Below, piece after piece: positions 7,849 through 16,190 of a stretch of DNA of 64,000 nucleotides. The translations under genes and the position numbers were made by a program. The stretch is taken from contig NZ_JAHPRO010000016.1 of the NCBI RefSeq assembly GCF_025562455.1, positions 16,431 through 80,430 on the forward strand, read 5' to 3'. Positions within the stretch are counted from its first letter, which is position 1; each line of letters begins with the position of its first letter. The DNA is from Acinetobacter sp. WU_MDCI_Axc73 (lineage in GTDB: Bacteria > Pseudomonadota > Gammaproteobacteria > Pseudomonadales > Moraxellaceae). The notes under the pieces were generated by a model, which did not search any database, was not told where the DNA came from, and worked only from the letters and a program-made list of their open reading frames with translations.

Positions 7849-9333
7849 TCATATTGTTTGTCGATAAGATAAAGCTTCTGACAAATGTACACTTTGAATA
7901 TCTGAGCTCTGAGATAAGTCTGCAATTGTTCGGGCAACACGTAAAATACGATGATAAGAACGTGCCGATAGATTCATGCGCTGTTGAGCCGTTTCCATCA
8001 TTTTTTGTGCAGTAGAATCAAGCATCGCGTATCGCTCAAGTTCTTGCGGTGAAAGTGCAAAGTTGGCTTTTTGCTGACGATTAATTTGGGTCTGATAAGC
8101 ATCGATTACTCGGCTACGAACAGTGAGAGAATCCTCAACTGCTGCTGTACTTTGTAATTCATTAACCTGTAACGGCGGCACATCAATATGTAAATCGATT
8201 CGATCTAACAAAGGACCAGAAATCCGATTTTGATAACGTTGAATTGATTCAGGCGAACATTGGCAGCGACTATCTTGATTAAATGCATAGCCACATGGAC
8301 ATGGATTCATCGCAGCAATCAACTGAAAATTGGCAGGAAAAGTAATTTGTCGAGAGGCGCGTGAAATGACGATTTCTTTAGATTCAAGTGGTTGTCGCAA
8401 TACTTCAAGCACTTTGCGATCGAACTCTGGTAACTCATCCAAAAATAAAACGCCTAAATGAGCCAGTGTAATTTCGCCAGGTTTAGGATGTGAGCCTCCA
8501 CCTACCAATGCAATCGCAGAGGCAGTGTGATGCGGTGCGCGAAAAGGACGTAACCCAAAATGATGCTGATGATTGGCAATCGAATAGATACTAGCGACCT
8601 CAAGATTTTCTTGTGTCGATAATGGCGGCAAAATGCTAGGTAGACGTGAAGCTAACAACGTTTTACCTGTACCCGGCGGCCCCTTAAATAATAAAGAATG
8701 TCCTCCTGCTGCGGCAATTTCAAGCGCACGACGTGGTCGTAATTGTCCTTTTACATCAATCAGATCATATTTGTAAGCTTGAATATGACTGTTATGTTGA
8801 GTGATGTGAGCAGAAAGAGGCTGTACTCCCAGAAAATGTTCACAGACCTGTTTTAAATGGTTAGCTGAATAAAGTTGAAATTCAGAAAGCTGTTCAACTT
8901 GTTCAAGATTTGCCTTGGGAATAAAAAGCTGATGTTGGGCTTGTTGACATGCCATCGCTATGCTTAGAGCACTGGTGACAGGTCTTAAATGTCCATCCAA
9001 AGCCAATTCTCCAATAAATTCAAATCCATCTGTACAAGCCTCAGGCAACTGTCCAGAAGCAATCAGAATCCCTAAAGCAATCGCGAGATCAAGACGGGAT
9101 CCATCCTTCGGCAAATCGGCTGGTGCGAGATTAATCGTGAGGCGTTTGGTTGGAAACTGAAAACCACTGTTAATAATCGCAGAACGTACTCGATCCTTAC
9201 TTTCACGTACTGCTGCCTCTGCTAGCCCAACGATCGTGAGCGATGGAAGCCCCTGACTTAAATGAACTTCGACCTCAATTAAAGGAGCGTGTAACCCTAA
9301 AACCCCACGGGTTAAAATTTTTGCAAAAGACAT
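7849..9333 (-). CDS. comM: ComM/YifB-type AAA+ ATPase, intact
   Basis: Hexameric DNA helicase that promotes branch migration during integration of incoming DNA in natural transformation (known from Vibrio and Acinetobacter ComM). The 494 residues are intact: an N-terminal LonC-like domain, Walker A GPPGTGKT at about 218-225, Walker B LGVLFLDELPEF, and a Cys cluster (NPCPCG, then CQCS) before the C-terminal domain. In A. baumannii, comM is the classic insertion point of AbaR-type resistance islands. Here there is no island or interruption. The start is ATG with TTTTGC upstream; no strong ribosome site is visible. It is the first minus-strand gene downstream of ubiK (68 bases apart), so the two may be co-transcribed. 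Confidence 0.93.
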   Translation of the reverse strand: MSFAKILTRGVLGLHAPLIEVEVHLSQGLPSLTIVGLAEAAVRESKDRVRSAIINSGFQFPTKRLTINLAPADLPKDGSRLDLAIALGILIASGQLPEACTDGFEFIGELALDGHLRPVTSALSIAMACQQAQHQLFIPKANLEQVEQLSEFQLYSANHLKQVCEHFLGVQPLSAHITQHNSHIQAYKYDLIDVKGQLRPRRALEIAAAGGHSLLFKGPPGTGKTLLASRLPSILPPLSTQENLEVASIYSIANHQHHFGLRPFRAPHHTASAIALVGGGSHPKPGEITLAHLGVLFLDELPEFDRKVLEVLRQPLESKEIVISRASRQITFPANFQLIAAMNPCPCGYAFNQDSRCQCSPESIQRYQNRISGPLLDRIDLHIDVPPLQVNELQSTAAVEDSLTVRSRVIDAYQTQINRQQKANFALSPQELERYAMLDSTAQKMMETAQQRMNLSARSYHRILRVARTIADLSQSSDIQSVHLSEALSYRQTI

Positions 9334-9401
9334 TTTGATATTGTTCCATTATGGTGCTTTATTTTTAATCGTTTTAAAATATTTATGCACTGAGTTGGTG
9401 C

Positions 9402-9629
9402 TTATTTTTTGTTTTGAATCATATCCTCTAAAAGATTCATTTGTTCCTGTAATTGGCTAAGACGCTGGTTGGCATGTTGAAGTGCCAGACGTTGACGATC
9501 AATTTCTTGTTTTGAAACTAAATCCAGCTTCTCTACAGCTTCATTGAGCAAAGCTCTTAAATTATTTTCAAGGTCTTTTTTAGGTTGGTCGACTTGTTCA
9601 AGTATCGCCTGTAATAGTGTTTCAATCAT
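9402..9629 (-). CDS. ubiK: Ubiquinone biosynthesis accessory factor UbiK (YqiC/BMFP family)
   Basis: A 75-residue helical protein of the BMFP/YqiC family. It supports the soluble UbiJ-containing complex that makes ubiquinone. The sequence starts MIETLLQAILEQ, carries a central amphipathic helix, and ends in a leucine-rich coiled coil (NQRLSQLQEQMNLLEDMIQ) that drives trimerisation. Length is slightly under the usual 80-100 residues. It is divergent from glnK; the 275-base gap between them holds the glnK regulatory elements. Confidence 0.85.
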   Translation of the reverse strand: MIETLLQAILEQVDQPKKDLENNLRALLNEAVEKLDLVSKQEIDRQRLALQHANQRLSQLQEQMNLLEDMIQNKK

Positions 9630-9769
9630 GAGATATCCGCGTAAATAATATGTTCCGCGTGCAGTTTACCACTGCTTTTATATTGACCCTAGTGCTCTCC
9701 GATTAATCAACCTATTTTTATAGCCAAACTGCAAAACAAAGTAGAAAAATGTTTAAATTAAAGGGAGAT

Positions 9770-9784
9770 GCTACATCTTGTAGC
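9770..9784 (+). promoter_or_regulatory. Candidate NtrC-type inverted repeat upstream of glnK
   Basis: The perfect inverted repeat GCTACA-TCT-TGTAGC extends to TGC-N11-GCG (9769-9785), close to the NtrC pattern TGC-N11-GCA. It is centred about 72 bases upstream of the -24 element of the sigma-54-like promoter. Confidence 0.45.
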
Positions 9785-9846
9785 GCAAATAGGTTATAAA
9801 GACAAAATCACGTTGATCATTTCTGATTCCCTCAACCTAAGAAATA

Positions 9847-9863
9847 TTGGCATGAAAATTGAA
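9847..9863 (+). promoter_or_regulatory. Degenerate sigma-54-like promoter for glnK
   Basis: TTGGCATGAAAATTGAA has the -24 element TTGGCA, and the -12 element TTGA follows at the correct 10-base GG-to-G spacing. The invariant -12 C is replaced by A, so it is weaker than the promoters before amtB and the TorF-family gene. It lies 41 bases before the glnK ATG. Confidence 0.45.
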
Positions 9864-9868
9864 CATAA

Positions 9869-10243
<375 letters not shown>

Positions 10244-10246
10244 GTG

Positions 10247-10263
10247 TTGGCACAAAGTTTGCT
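10247..10263 (+). promoter_or_regulatory. Strong sigma-54 (-24/-12) promoter between glnK and amtB
   Basis: TTGGCACAAAGTTTGCT is an almost perfect RpoN promoter: TTGGCAC, then TTGCT, with GG (10249-10250) and GC (10261-10262) exactly 10 bases apart. It begins 4 bases after the glnK stop codon. The predicted start near 10273 gives a leader of about 33 bases to the amtB ATG. Confidence 0.85.
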
Positions 10264-10305
10264 GAATACGGCATAACTCACAAAATTTTAGGTTGGGGGA
10301 TACAA

Positions 10306-11700
10306 ATGAAAAAAATGCTTTTAGCACTAGGTTTATCTAGTGCGCTTCTTGGTGGAACAGCCGCATGGGCTGAAGAAGCCGCATCGACACCAGCAACTGA
10401 AACAATGACTGTAGTGACTACAACAGACACTCCAGTGGCAGATACAACTGTCGTTGCAGTTGAGCCTGCGCCTGTAACAGAAGCTCCTAAAGCTGAACCA
10501 AAGCTTGATACAGGCGATACTGCTTGGATTCTTATTTCGACTGCATTAGTACTACTAATGACGATTCCAGGACTTGCCTTGTTCTATGGTGGTATGGTTC
10601 GTAAAAAAAACGTATTAAGTACCATGGCACATAGTTTTGTTGCGGCAGCTATTGTCAGTCTGGTCTGGGTGGTTATTGGTTATACACTGGCCTTTGGTAG
10701 TGGTAATGCCTTCGTGGGTGGTCTGGACAAATTTATGTTGTCTGGGATTACTACAGAGGCACTAAGTGGCACGATTCCAGAAATTCTCTTTGTTATATTC
10801 CAAATGACCTTTGCAATTATTACTGTGGCTATTATTAGTGGTTCAGTCGCAGAGCGTATGAAGTTTAGTGCATTTGTTGCTTTTATTACTATTTGGGTGA
10901 TTGTGGTTTATGCACCAATTACTCACTGGGTATGGGGCGGCGGCTGGTTAGGCAGTGATGGTGCGCTTGACTTTGCTGGTGGTACGGTTGTCCATATTAA
11001 CTCTGGTGTAGCTGGTTTAGTAGCCGCTTATATGTTGGGTAAACGTATTGGTCTTGGTAAAGAGTCAATGGCGCCACATAACTTGACCTTAACTGTGATT
11101 GGTGCAAGTTTACTTTGGGTGGGTTGGTTCGGTTTCAACGGTGGTTCTGCGTTGGGTGCCAATGGTGCAGCAGGCTATGCTTTAGTTGCGACTCAGGTTG
11201 CAGCAGCGGCAGCCACGATTTCATGGTTAATTGTTGAAAAAATTGTACGTGGCAAAGCATCTGTTTTAGGTGGTGCATCTGGTGCAATCGCAGGTTTGGT
11301 TGTCATTACTCCAGCAGCAGGTTTTGTAACTGTTGGCGGTGCGTTAGTGATGGGCTTAATTGGTGGTGTGGTTTGTTTCTGGGGTATTTCAGGACTCAAA
11401 CGTATCTTAAAAGCAGATGATTCTTTGGATGCTTTTGGTTTACATGCCGTTGGTGGTATGGTCGGTGCAATTTTGACTGCTGTATTTGCAAGCTCATTCA
11501 TTATGGGCGACAAAGCACCTACAGATATGATTCACCAACTTTGGGTTCAAGTTGAAGGTGTTTTAGCAACAATTGCCTACAGTGCAGTATTAACCTTCAT
11601 CATCCTTAAAGTTATTGACCTTATTATCGGAATCCGTGTTTCGGCTGATGATGAACGTATGGGTCTAGATTTGAGTCAACATGGTGAACGTATTGAATAA
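10306..11700 (+). CDS. amtB: Ammonium transporter
   Basis: Trimeric inner-membrane ammonium/ammonia channel, regulated by GlnK. The 464-residue protein has a signal peptide (MKKMLLALGLSSALLGGTAA, cleaved near WAEE). A Thr/Val/Pro/Glu-rich periplasmic stretch of about 40 residues follows, and then eleven predicted helices. Family motifs are present: ALFYGGMVRKKNVLS, THWVWGGGWL, DFAGGTVVHINSGVAGL (pore His) and FGLHAVGGMVG (second pore His). The acidic, repetitive N-terminal stretch is longer than in E. coli AmtB. The gene has its own sigma-54 promoter besides possible read-through from glnK, and a terminator follows. Confidence 0.95.
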   Translation: MKKMLLALGLSSALLGGTAAWAEEAASTPATETMTVVTTTDTPVADTTVVAVEPAPVTEAPKAEPKLDTGDTAWILISTALVLLMTIPGLALFYGGMVRKKNVLSTMAHSFVAAAIVSLVWVVIGYTLAFGSGNAFVGGLDKFMLSGITTEALSGTIPEILFVIFQMTFAIITVAIISGSVAERMKFSAFVAFITIWVIVVYAPITHWVWGGGWLGSDGALDFAGGTVVHINSGVAGLVAAYMLGKRIGLGKESMAPHNLTLTVIGASLLWVGWFGFNGGSALGANGAAGYALVATQVAAAAATISWLIVEKIVRGKASVLGGASGAIAGLVVITPAAGFVTVGGALVMGLIGGVVCFWGISGLKRILKADDSLDAFGLHAVGGMVGAILTAVFASSFIMGDKAPTDMIHQLWVQVEGVLATIAYSAVLTFIILKVIDLIIGIRVSADDERMGLDLSQHGERIE

Positions 11701-11716
11701 TAAAAATTAAATGTAC

Positions 11717-11746
11717 AAAAAAACAGCCCGAAGCGGCTGTTTTTTG
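11717..11746 (+). terminator. Intrinsic terminator after amtB
   Basis: The stem AACAGCC / GGCTGTT with a small loop is followed by TTTTTGTTT, directly downstream of the amtB stop codon. Confidence 0.85.
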
Positions 11747-11769
11747 TTTATGGAGAGGTGATTTAGTCT

Positions 11770-11799
11770 TTGTCTAATCTTTGCTACACTAACTATAAG
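11770..11799 (+). promoter_or_regulatory. Candidate sigma-70 promoter of the nrdR-ribD-methylase-ribE operon
   Basis: The -35 element TTGTCT (11770-11775) and -10 element TATAAG (11794-11799) are 18 bases apart. The predicted start falls near 11806, inside a GAATTC site at 11803-11808. No clear NrdR box is visible here. Confidence 0.45.
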
Positions 11800-11821
11800 A
11801 ATGAATTCATTTTGAGCTGCT

Positions 11822-12289
11822 ATGCATTGTCCATTCTGTAACGCCGCAGATAGTAAAGTCATTGATTCACGTCTTGCTGCTGAAGGCTGTCAAATTCGTC
11901 GCAGACGTGAGTGTCTCCATTGTGGTGAACGCTTTACAACTTTTGAGAGTTATGAGGTGGTGATGCCTCGTGTGATTAAATCAAACGGTAAAAATGAGCC
12001 TTTTGATGAGGCCAAATTGCGCCGATCACTGATGCACGCCCTACAAAAACGCCCTGTGACCCAAGAGCAAATTGAAACTGTGTTAAGTGATATTCAGTTA
12101 AAAATAAGGCGCTTAGGTGAGAGAGATGTTAAATCTCGGATGATTGGAGAGATTGTGATGCAGGCATTATTTGCACTGGATCATGTCGCTTATGTCCGTT
12201 TCGCTTCGGTCTATCAGGACTTTCAGGATGTCGAAGCGTTTCGTCGTCAAATCGAACAAATGCAGCAACGTGAACAAGAGCATGAATAA
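11822..12289 (+). CDS. nrdR: Transcriptional repressor NrdR
   Basis: Nucleotide-sensing repressor of ribonucleotide reductase genes. The 155-residue protein starts [17 protein letters not shown] and has the N-terminal zinc ribbon with Cys 3, 6, 31 and 34. An ATP-cone domain follows ([19 protein letters not shown] to about residue 140). No strong ribosome site precedes the ATG at 11822. It is the first gene of a compact group: ribD overlaps its 3' end by 8 bases. Linkage of nrdR to riboflavin genes is common in gammaproteobacteria. Confidence 0.95.
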   Translation: MHCPFCNAADSKVIDSRLAAEGCQIRRRRECLHCGERFTTFESYEVVMPRVIKSNGKNEPFDEAKLRRSLMHALQKRPVTQEQIETVLSDIQLKIRRLGERDVKSRMIGEIVMQALFALDHVAYVRFASVYQDFQDVEAFRRQIEQMQQREQEHE

Positions 12290-13382
12290 GGTAAATCCCC
12301 CAGAACATTCCGATCATTACTGGATGATGCAAGCTTTAGCCGAGGCAAAAACTGCACTCTATCGAACACGCCCGAATCCTGCTGTGGGATGTGTGATTGT
12401 CAAAGATGATCAGATGATTGGGCGCGGCGCGACGGCTCCTGTTGGTGGTTCGCATGCCGAAGTATTTGCCTTGCGCGAAGCAGGTGATCGTGCTGAAGGC
12501 GCGACGGCTTATGTGACCTTGGAGCCTTGTGCACATTTTGGTCGAACCCCTCCTTGTGCTGAAGCGCTAGTCTCTGCCAAAGTCGCCCGTGTGGTGATTG
12601 CAACACTCGATCCAAATCCTTTAGTCGCTGGCAAAGGTCAAAAAATTTTAAATCATGCTGGGATTACCACACAGGTTGGTGTTCTAGAACAAGAAGCCAT
12701 TGAATTGAACCGTGGTTTTTTAAAAGTGATGGCGGGAGGTTTGCCCTACGTCCGTCTGAAAGTGGCTTCAAGTCTGGATGGGCGTACCGCGATGGCATCA
12801 GGTGAGTCCAAATGGATTACAGGCGTAGATGCGCGTTTAGATGTGCAGTATTGGCGTGCACGTTCAGCCGTGGTAATGACAGGTATACAAACCGTACTTG
12901 CCGATGATTGTCAGTTGAATGTGCGGGAGCTTGCCGAGGTGGATGATATTACAACTATTGTTCAGCCTAAGCGTGTAGTTTTGGATCGACAAGGTCGTTT
13001 GCCATTGACCGCAAATATTTTGCATTCACCTGAAACCCTGATGGTAATGGGGCCATTTCGTCAGGAACTGGCAGACCTTGGTGTGATACAATTGCCTATC
13101 CAATCACTGCGTGAACTTCTTGCCACACTGTCCAAAGAGTATCATTTATATGATGTGATGGTCGAAGCCGGAACCACTCTAGCGACTGCATTTTTACAGG
13201 AAAAATTGGTCGACGAAATGATTAGCTATATTGCTCCAACATTATTGGGGCAATCGGCACGTGCCATGTTTAGCGCTGACTTATATAAAATGTCAGAGCA
13301 ACTTCGCTTTAAGCTGTTTGATGTGACTCAAATTGGTCAGGACATTCGCTTAAGACTTATCCCGATTCAAGAGACAGTATGA
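12282..13382 (+). CDS. ribD: Bifunctional riboflavin biosynthesis deaminase/reductase
   Basis: Catalyses the deamination and side-chain reduction steps of riboflavin synthesis. The 366-residue protein starts [20 protein letters not shown]. The deaminase domain has the zinc ligands His58, Glu60, Cys83 and Cys92 ([22 protein letters not shown]). The reductase domain begins near residue 150 ([26 protein letters not shown] is the start of its NADPH region). I chose the ATG at 12282, which overlaps the end of nrdR by 8 bases; the longer open frame upstream reads through nrdR and is not conserved-looking. It overlaps the methylase start by 4 bases, so translation is probably coupled. Confidence 0.94.
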   Translation: MNKVNPPEHSDHYWMMQALAEAKTALYRTRPNPAVGCVIVKDDQMIGRGATAPVGGSHAEVFALREAGDRAEGATAYVTLEPCAHFGRTPPCAEALVSAKVARVVIATLDPNPLVAGKGQKILNHAGITTQVGVLEQEAIELNRGFLKVMAGGLPYVRLKVASSLDGRTAMASGESKWITGVDARLDVQYWRARSAVVMTGIQTVLADDCQLNVRELAEVDDITTIVQPKRVVLDRQGRLPLTANILHSPETLMVMGPFRQELADLGVIQLPIQSLRELLATLSKEYHLYDVMVEAGTTLATAFLQEKLVDEMISYIAPTLLGQSARAMFSADLYKMSEQLRFKLFDVTQIGQDIRLRLIPIQETV

Positions 13383-14671
13383 ATTCAGAGGCTTCGGTTT
13401 ACCACAAACGCCGTCACGCGGCACGGACCACAGATGAATATCTATTTCATCAGTTGGTGCCATATTTAGGCAATAAACGCAGATTATTGCATCTGATTTT
13501 AGAAGCACTGGAAATTACGGGAACGCTCAATCGTAAAAAAAAGAATCCCCCGATTTTTGCCGATTTTTTCGCAGGCAGTGGTGTGGTTTCGCGTCTGGCT
13601 CGGCAAAATGGTTATCGTGTGATTGCCAATGACTGGGAACCTTATAGTCATGCTTTAAATCATGCGATATTGGCCTGTGTCGATGCGCCTGCATTTAAAG
13701 AGTTAGGTGGCTATCAAAACGCTATTGATTATTTAAACCGTTTGCCTGAAGTCAAAGGCTGGGTCACACATAATCTATGTCCACGCAATGATGATGTGTA
13801 TGATCCAAGTCGCGACCGTTTGTTTTTTAAACGTCGTAATGGGATGAGGATTGATGCAATTCGTCAGCAGATTGCGACATGGCAGGCACAAGGCGCGATT
13901 AATGATGTAGAAATGAGTGCATTGTTGGCACCTTTACTCTATTCCGCTAGTTTTGTTAGCAATACCAGTGGTGTGTTTAAAAGTTTTCATCAAGGCTGGG
14001 GCGGTAAAACCCAGACAGCATTAGAGCGGATTGAATCTTTGCTTTGGCTGACCCCAAGCCGTTTTTGTGAAATTGGTGATAACAAGCGGCCTGCGGCTGA
14101 AATGTGGTGTGTCGATGCACAGCATCTCGCCAATCAGATGAGTGGTTTTGAAGTGGATGTCGCTTATCTGGATCCACCTTACAATCAGCACGCCTATAGC
14201 AGTAATTATCATGTCTTAAATGCATTAACTCTTTGGGATCAGGTAGATTTGCCGCCACCTGATACCAAGGGTTACAAGAGCGGGATTGATCGGGCATGGC
14301 GTAAAGAAAGACCGAGCCAATACAATTCATCTAAACACGCTAAAGATGCTTATGAAAAATTACTGGCAACCATCAATGCGCGTTATATCCTGACCAGTTA
14401 TTCAACCGATGGTAATATTGATCCGAAAGATTTACTAACGGCAAATTTGAAACGTGGCAAAGTGACCTTATTAACTCAAGATGTACCCCGTTATCGGGTC
14501 AGTAAACAGCGTCAGTCTGAACGCGCGCGCGTACTCGAGTTTATTGTGATTACGGATACGCATGCCAAATCAGGGCCGCCACTGCGTCAGCTTTTAGGAC
14601 AACTGTATCACTTTGCAGAATTGGGTGGTGTGGATACCTCTGGACCGAGTACCCAGCTTGCACTGTGGTAA
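13379..14671 (+). CDS. aamA: Orphan DNA adenine-N6 methyltransferase (D12 class), within the riboflavin operon
   Basis: A 430-residue D12-class adenine methyltransferase. The conserved features are PYLGNKRRLL (residues 28-37), the SAM-binding motif I FFAGSGVV (about 63-70) and the catalytic motif IV DPPY at 265-268. Nothing beside it looks like a restriction enzyme, so it is an orphan. It overlaps ribD by 4 bases (ATGA) and is followed 39 bases later by ribE. I recall that the A. baumannii homologue A1S_0222 (AamA) was shown to methylate DNA and was linked to GAATTC; this is from memory and needs checking. A GAATTC overlaps this gene's start codon. Codon usage matches the neighbours, which argues against recent transfer. 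Confidence 0.85.
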   Translation: MNSEASVYHKRRHAARTTDEYLFHQLVPYLGNKRRLLHLILEALEITGTLNRKKKNPPIFADFFAGSGVVSRLARQNGYRVIANDWEPYSHALNHAILACVDAPAFKELGGYQNAIDYLNRLPEVKGWVTHNLCPRNDDVYDPSRDRLFFKRRNGMRIDAIRQQIATWQAQGAINDVEMSALLAPLLYSASFVSNTSGVFKSFHQGWGGKTQTALERIESLLWLTPSRFCEIGDNKRPAAEMWCVDAQHLANQMSGFEVDVAYLDPPYNQHAYSSNYHVLNALTLWDQVDLPPPDTKGYKSGIDRAWRKERPSQYNSSKHAKDAYEKLLATINARYILTSYSTDGNIDPKDLLTANLKRGKVTLLTQDVPRYRVSKQRQSERARVLEFIVITDTHAKSGPPLRQLLGQLYHFAELGGVDTSGPSTQLALW

Positions 14672-14710
14672 ACAACGCATTTATGCAGAATCAATATTGG
14701 GAGCAGCATC

Positions 14711-15373
14711 ATGTTTACAGGCATTATTGAAAGTTTGGGTAAGGTTGAAAGCCTGCAAAATGTAGGTGGTGATGTACGCTTACGCATTCAAACTGATCTA
14801 GATATGTCCGATGTACATTTAGGTGACTCCATTGCGACCAATGGGATCTGTTTAACTGTAATCGAGTGGGGCAGTGACTGGTATGCTGCAGACGTATCAC
14901 GTGAGAGTCTTAATCGTACTACACTTGGTCAATGGCGAGTGGGGCAGCCTGTCAATGTGGAAAAGGCAATGTTACCGACCACGCGCTTTGGTGGGCATAT
15001 TGTTAGCGGTCATGTCGATGCTGTTGGTGAAATTACATTGGTACGTGAAGATGCCCGTTCGATTTATTATGAAGTGACGGCACCTGCGGAAATTGCGAAA
15101 TATCTGGCAGAAAAAGGCTCGATTACCGTGGATGGCATTAGTCTGACGATTAACCATTTGCGGGGCAATATTTTAAGCCTGAATTTAATTCCGCATACGG
15201 CTGAACGTACTAATATTTCGACGTGGAAAACTGGGGCAAAAGTGAACTTGGAAGTGGATGTGTTGGCGCGATATATTGAACGTCTTTTACTCGGGGATAA
15301 AGCTGCAGAACAAGGCCAACAATCGGTGGATATTAGTATGGCTTTTCTGGCAGAAAATGGTTTTTTAAAATAA
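14711..15373 (+). CDS. ribE: Riboflavin synthase alpha chain
   Basis: Converts two molecules of 6,7-dimethyl-8-ribityllumazine to riboflavin plus a pyrimidine product. The 220-residue protein starts MFTGIIESLGKVE and consists of two homologous lumazine-binding domains. The second begins near residue 95 at FGGHIVSGHVDAVGEI. GGGAGCAG gives a ribosome site before the ATG. It is the last gene of the nrdR-ribD-methylase-ribE unit and is followed by a weak hairpin terminator. Depending on the naming convention this gene is also called ribC. Confidence 0.94.
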   Translation: MFTGIIESLGKVESLQNVGGDVRLRIQTDLDMSDVHLGDSIATNGICLTVIEWGSDWYAADVSRESLNRTTLGQWRVGQPVNVEKAMLPTTRFGGHIVSGHVDAVGEITLVREDARSIYYEVTAPAEIAKYLAEKGSITVDGISLTINHLRGNILSLNLIPHTAERTNISTWKTGAKVNLEVDVLARYIERLLLGDKAAEQGQQSVDISMAFLAENGFLK

Positions 15374-15386
15374 AGCTTTAGTGACT

Positions 15387-15424
15387 AAAAAAATGTGTCC
15401 AGTTTTTAACATGGACATTTTTAT
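15387..15424 (+). terminator. Probable intrinsic terminator after ribE
   Basis: AAATGTGTCCA and TGGACATTT form an imperfect stem (one 2-base bulge) followed by TTATTT. It is weaker than the other terminators here but well placed. Confidence 0.55.
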
Positions 15425-15549
15425 TTGTGTTTGATGATCGTTAATGATGTTGAACCTAATCACGATTTAATGGTTTCTGGCATCACTAAGGAAAATGTGC
15501 CAGTTTGACGATAATTTGGAAAACATAACGAATTGAAAAAATATACATT

Positions 15550-16161
15550 CTAAAAATTTGAGTTTTTTAGAATGTATTCGATTTCTTCTTGCGCTGCGGT
15601 ATGCAGTTTGGCTCTAAATACGGTCACTGCCTGTTCAACCAAGCTATCTGCTTCAAGTTCCAGCCGTAAACGTAAGCTTTCCAGCTCAGAATGAATTTGA
15701 TCATCCGATATCTGATGGCGAGCATGAGAATAATCAATCGCGACTTGATCTGGATTTTGCTGATAACGAGCGGTCTGAGTTTCGATCTCTTGCTGAATAT
15801 GCCGACGTAAAGCCATTAACTCATGAGTTTGTTGTTGAAACTTGTGAGCTTCATCAGCTTGTAGCGATGCAGCATACTGTGCTTGTTGTTCGCGTTTTTC
15901 TGCAAGCGATTGTTCAAGTGCTTGCTGTTTACGAATACGCGCTTGTTCAATTAGTTCTGCTTTTAAATCAGCATAAGCTTGATCAATTTTATCCAAAGAG
16001 ATCTGTTGTGATTTTTGATCTTGTATAGTCCATGTTTCAATGACCGTCTGTGGTAGTAATAATTCACAAATTCGGGCAAGATCATCCTGATAAGTTTGAC
16101 GAACCGTTTCTGGCGCGTTTAACCAACGTTTTTTAAAATCTTGACCCACATTGAGTGCCAC
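15550..16161 (-). CDS. Coiled-coil protein of unknown function
   Basis: I do not recognise this 203-residue protein. No signal peptide or membrane segment is visible. Residues 60-130 are rich in Gln, Glu, Ala and Arg with a heptad-like pattern (ARIRKQQALEQSLAEKREQQ), so a long coiled coil is likely. A second helical stretch follows at 150-195. It is the last gene of the minus-strand group pepA-holC-this gene, 29 bases after holC, so it is probably co-transcribed with them. The intact frame and usual codon use support a real gene; no function can be assigned from motif content. Confidence 0.7.
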   Translation of the reverse strand: MALNVGQDFKKRWLNAPETVRQTYQDDLARICELLLPQTVIETWTIQDQKSQQISLDKIDQAYADLKAELIEQARIRKQQALEQSLAEKREQQAQYAASLQADEAHKFQQQTHELMALRRHIQQEIETQTARYQQNPDQVAIDYSHARHQISDDQIHSELESLRLRLELEADSLVEQAVTVFRAKLHTAAQEEIEYILKNSNF

Positions 16162-16190
16162 TCGCCATCTCCTTACATTTTAATGAACTG

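Noticed and set aside
9847..9863. Calling the glnK promoter as confidently sigma-54
   Set aside because: The -12 element has TTGA instead of TTGC; the C is nearly invariant, so it is listed only as a degenerate candidate.
11193..11513. 106-codon minus-strand open frame within amtB
   Set aside because: It is the antisense shadow of a well-supported, conserved gene; its Pro/Thr/Ala-rich translation is what antisense of a membrane gene yields.
11803..13386. Enrichment of GAATTC around the methylase operon
   Set aside because: Only two sites; at this base composition roughly twenty are expected by chance in 64 kb, and others occur elsewhere (for example near 48160). Only their positions, not their number, are of interest.
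13977..14330. 117-codon minus-strand frame within the methylase gene
   Set aside because: Opposite strand to an intact D12 methylase with clear motifs; no ribosome site and no recognisable domain.
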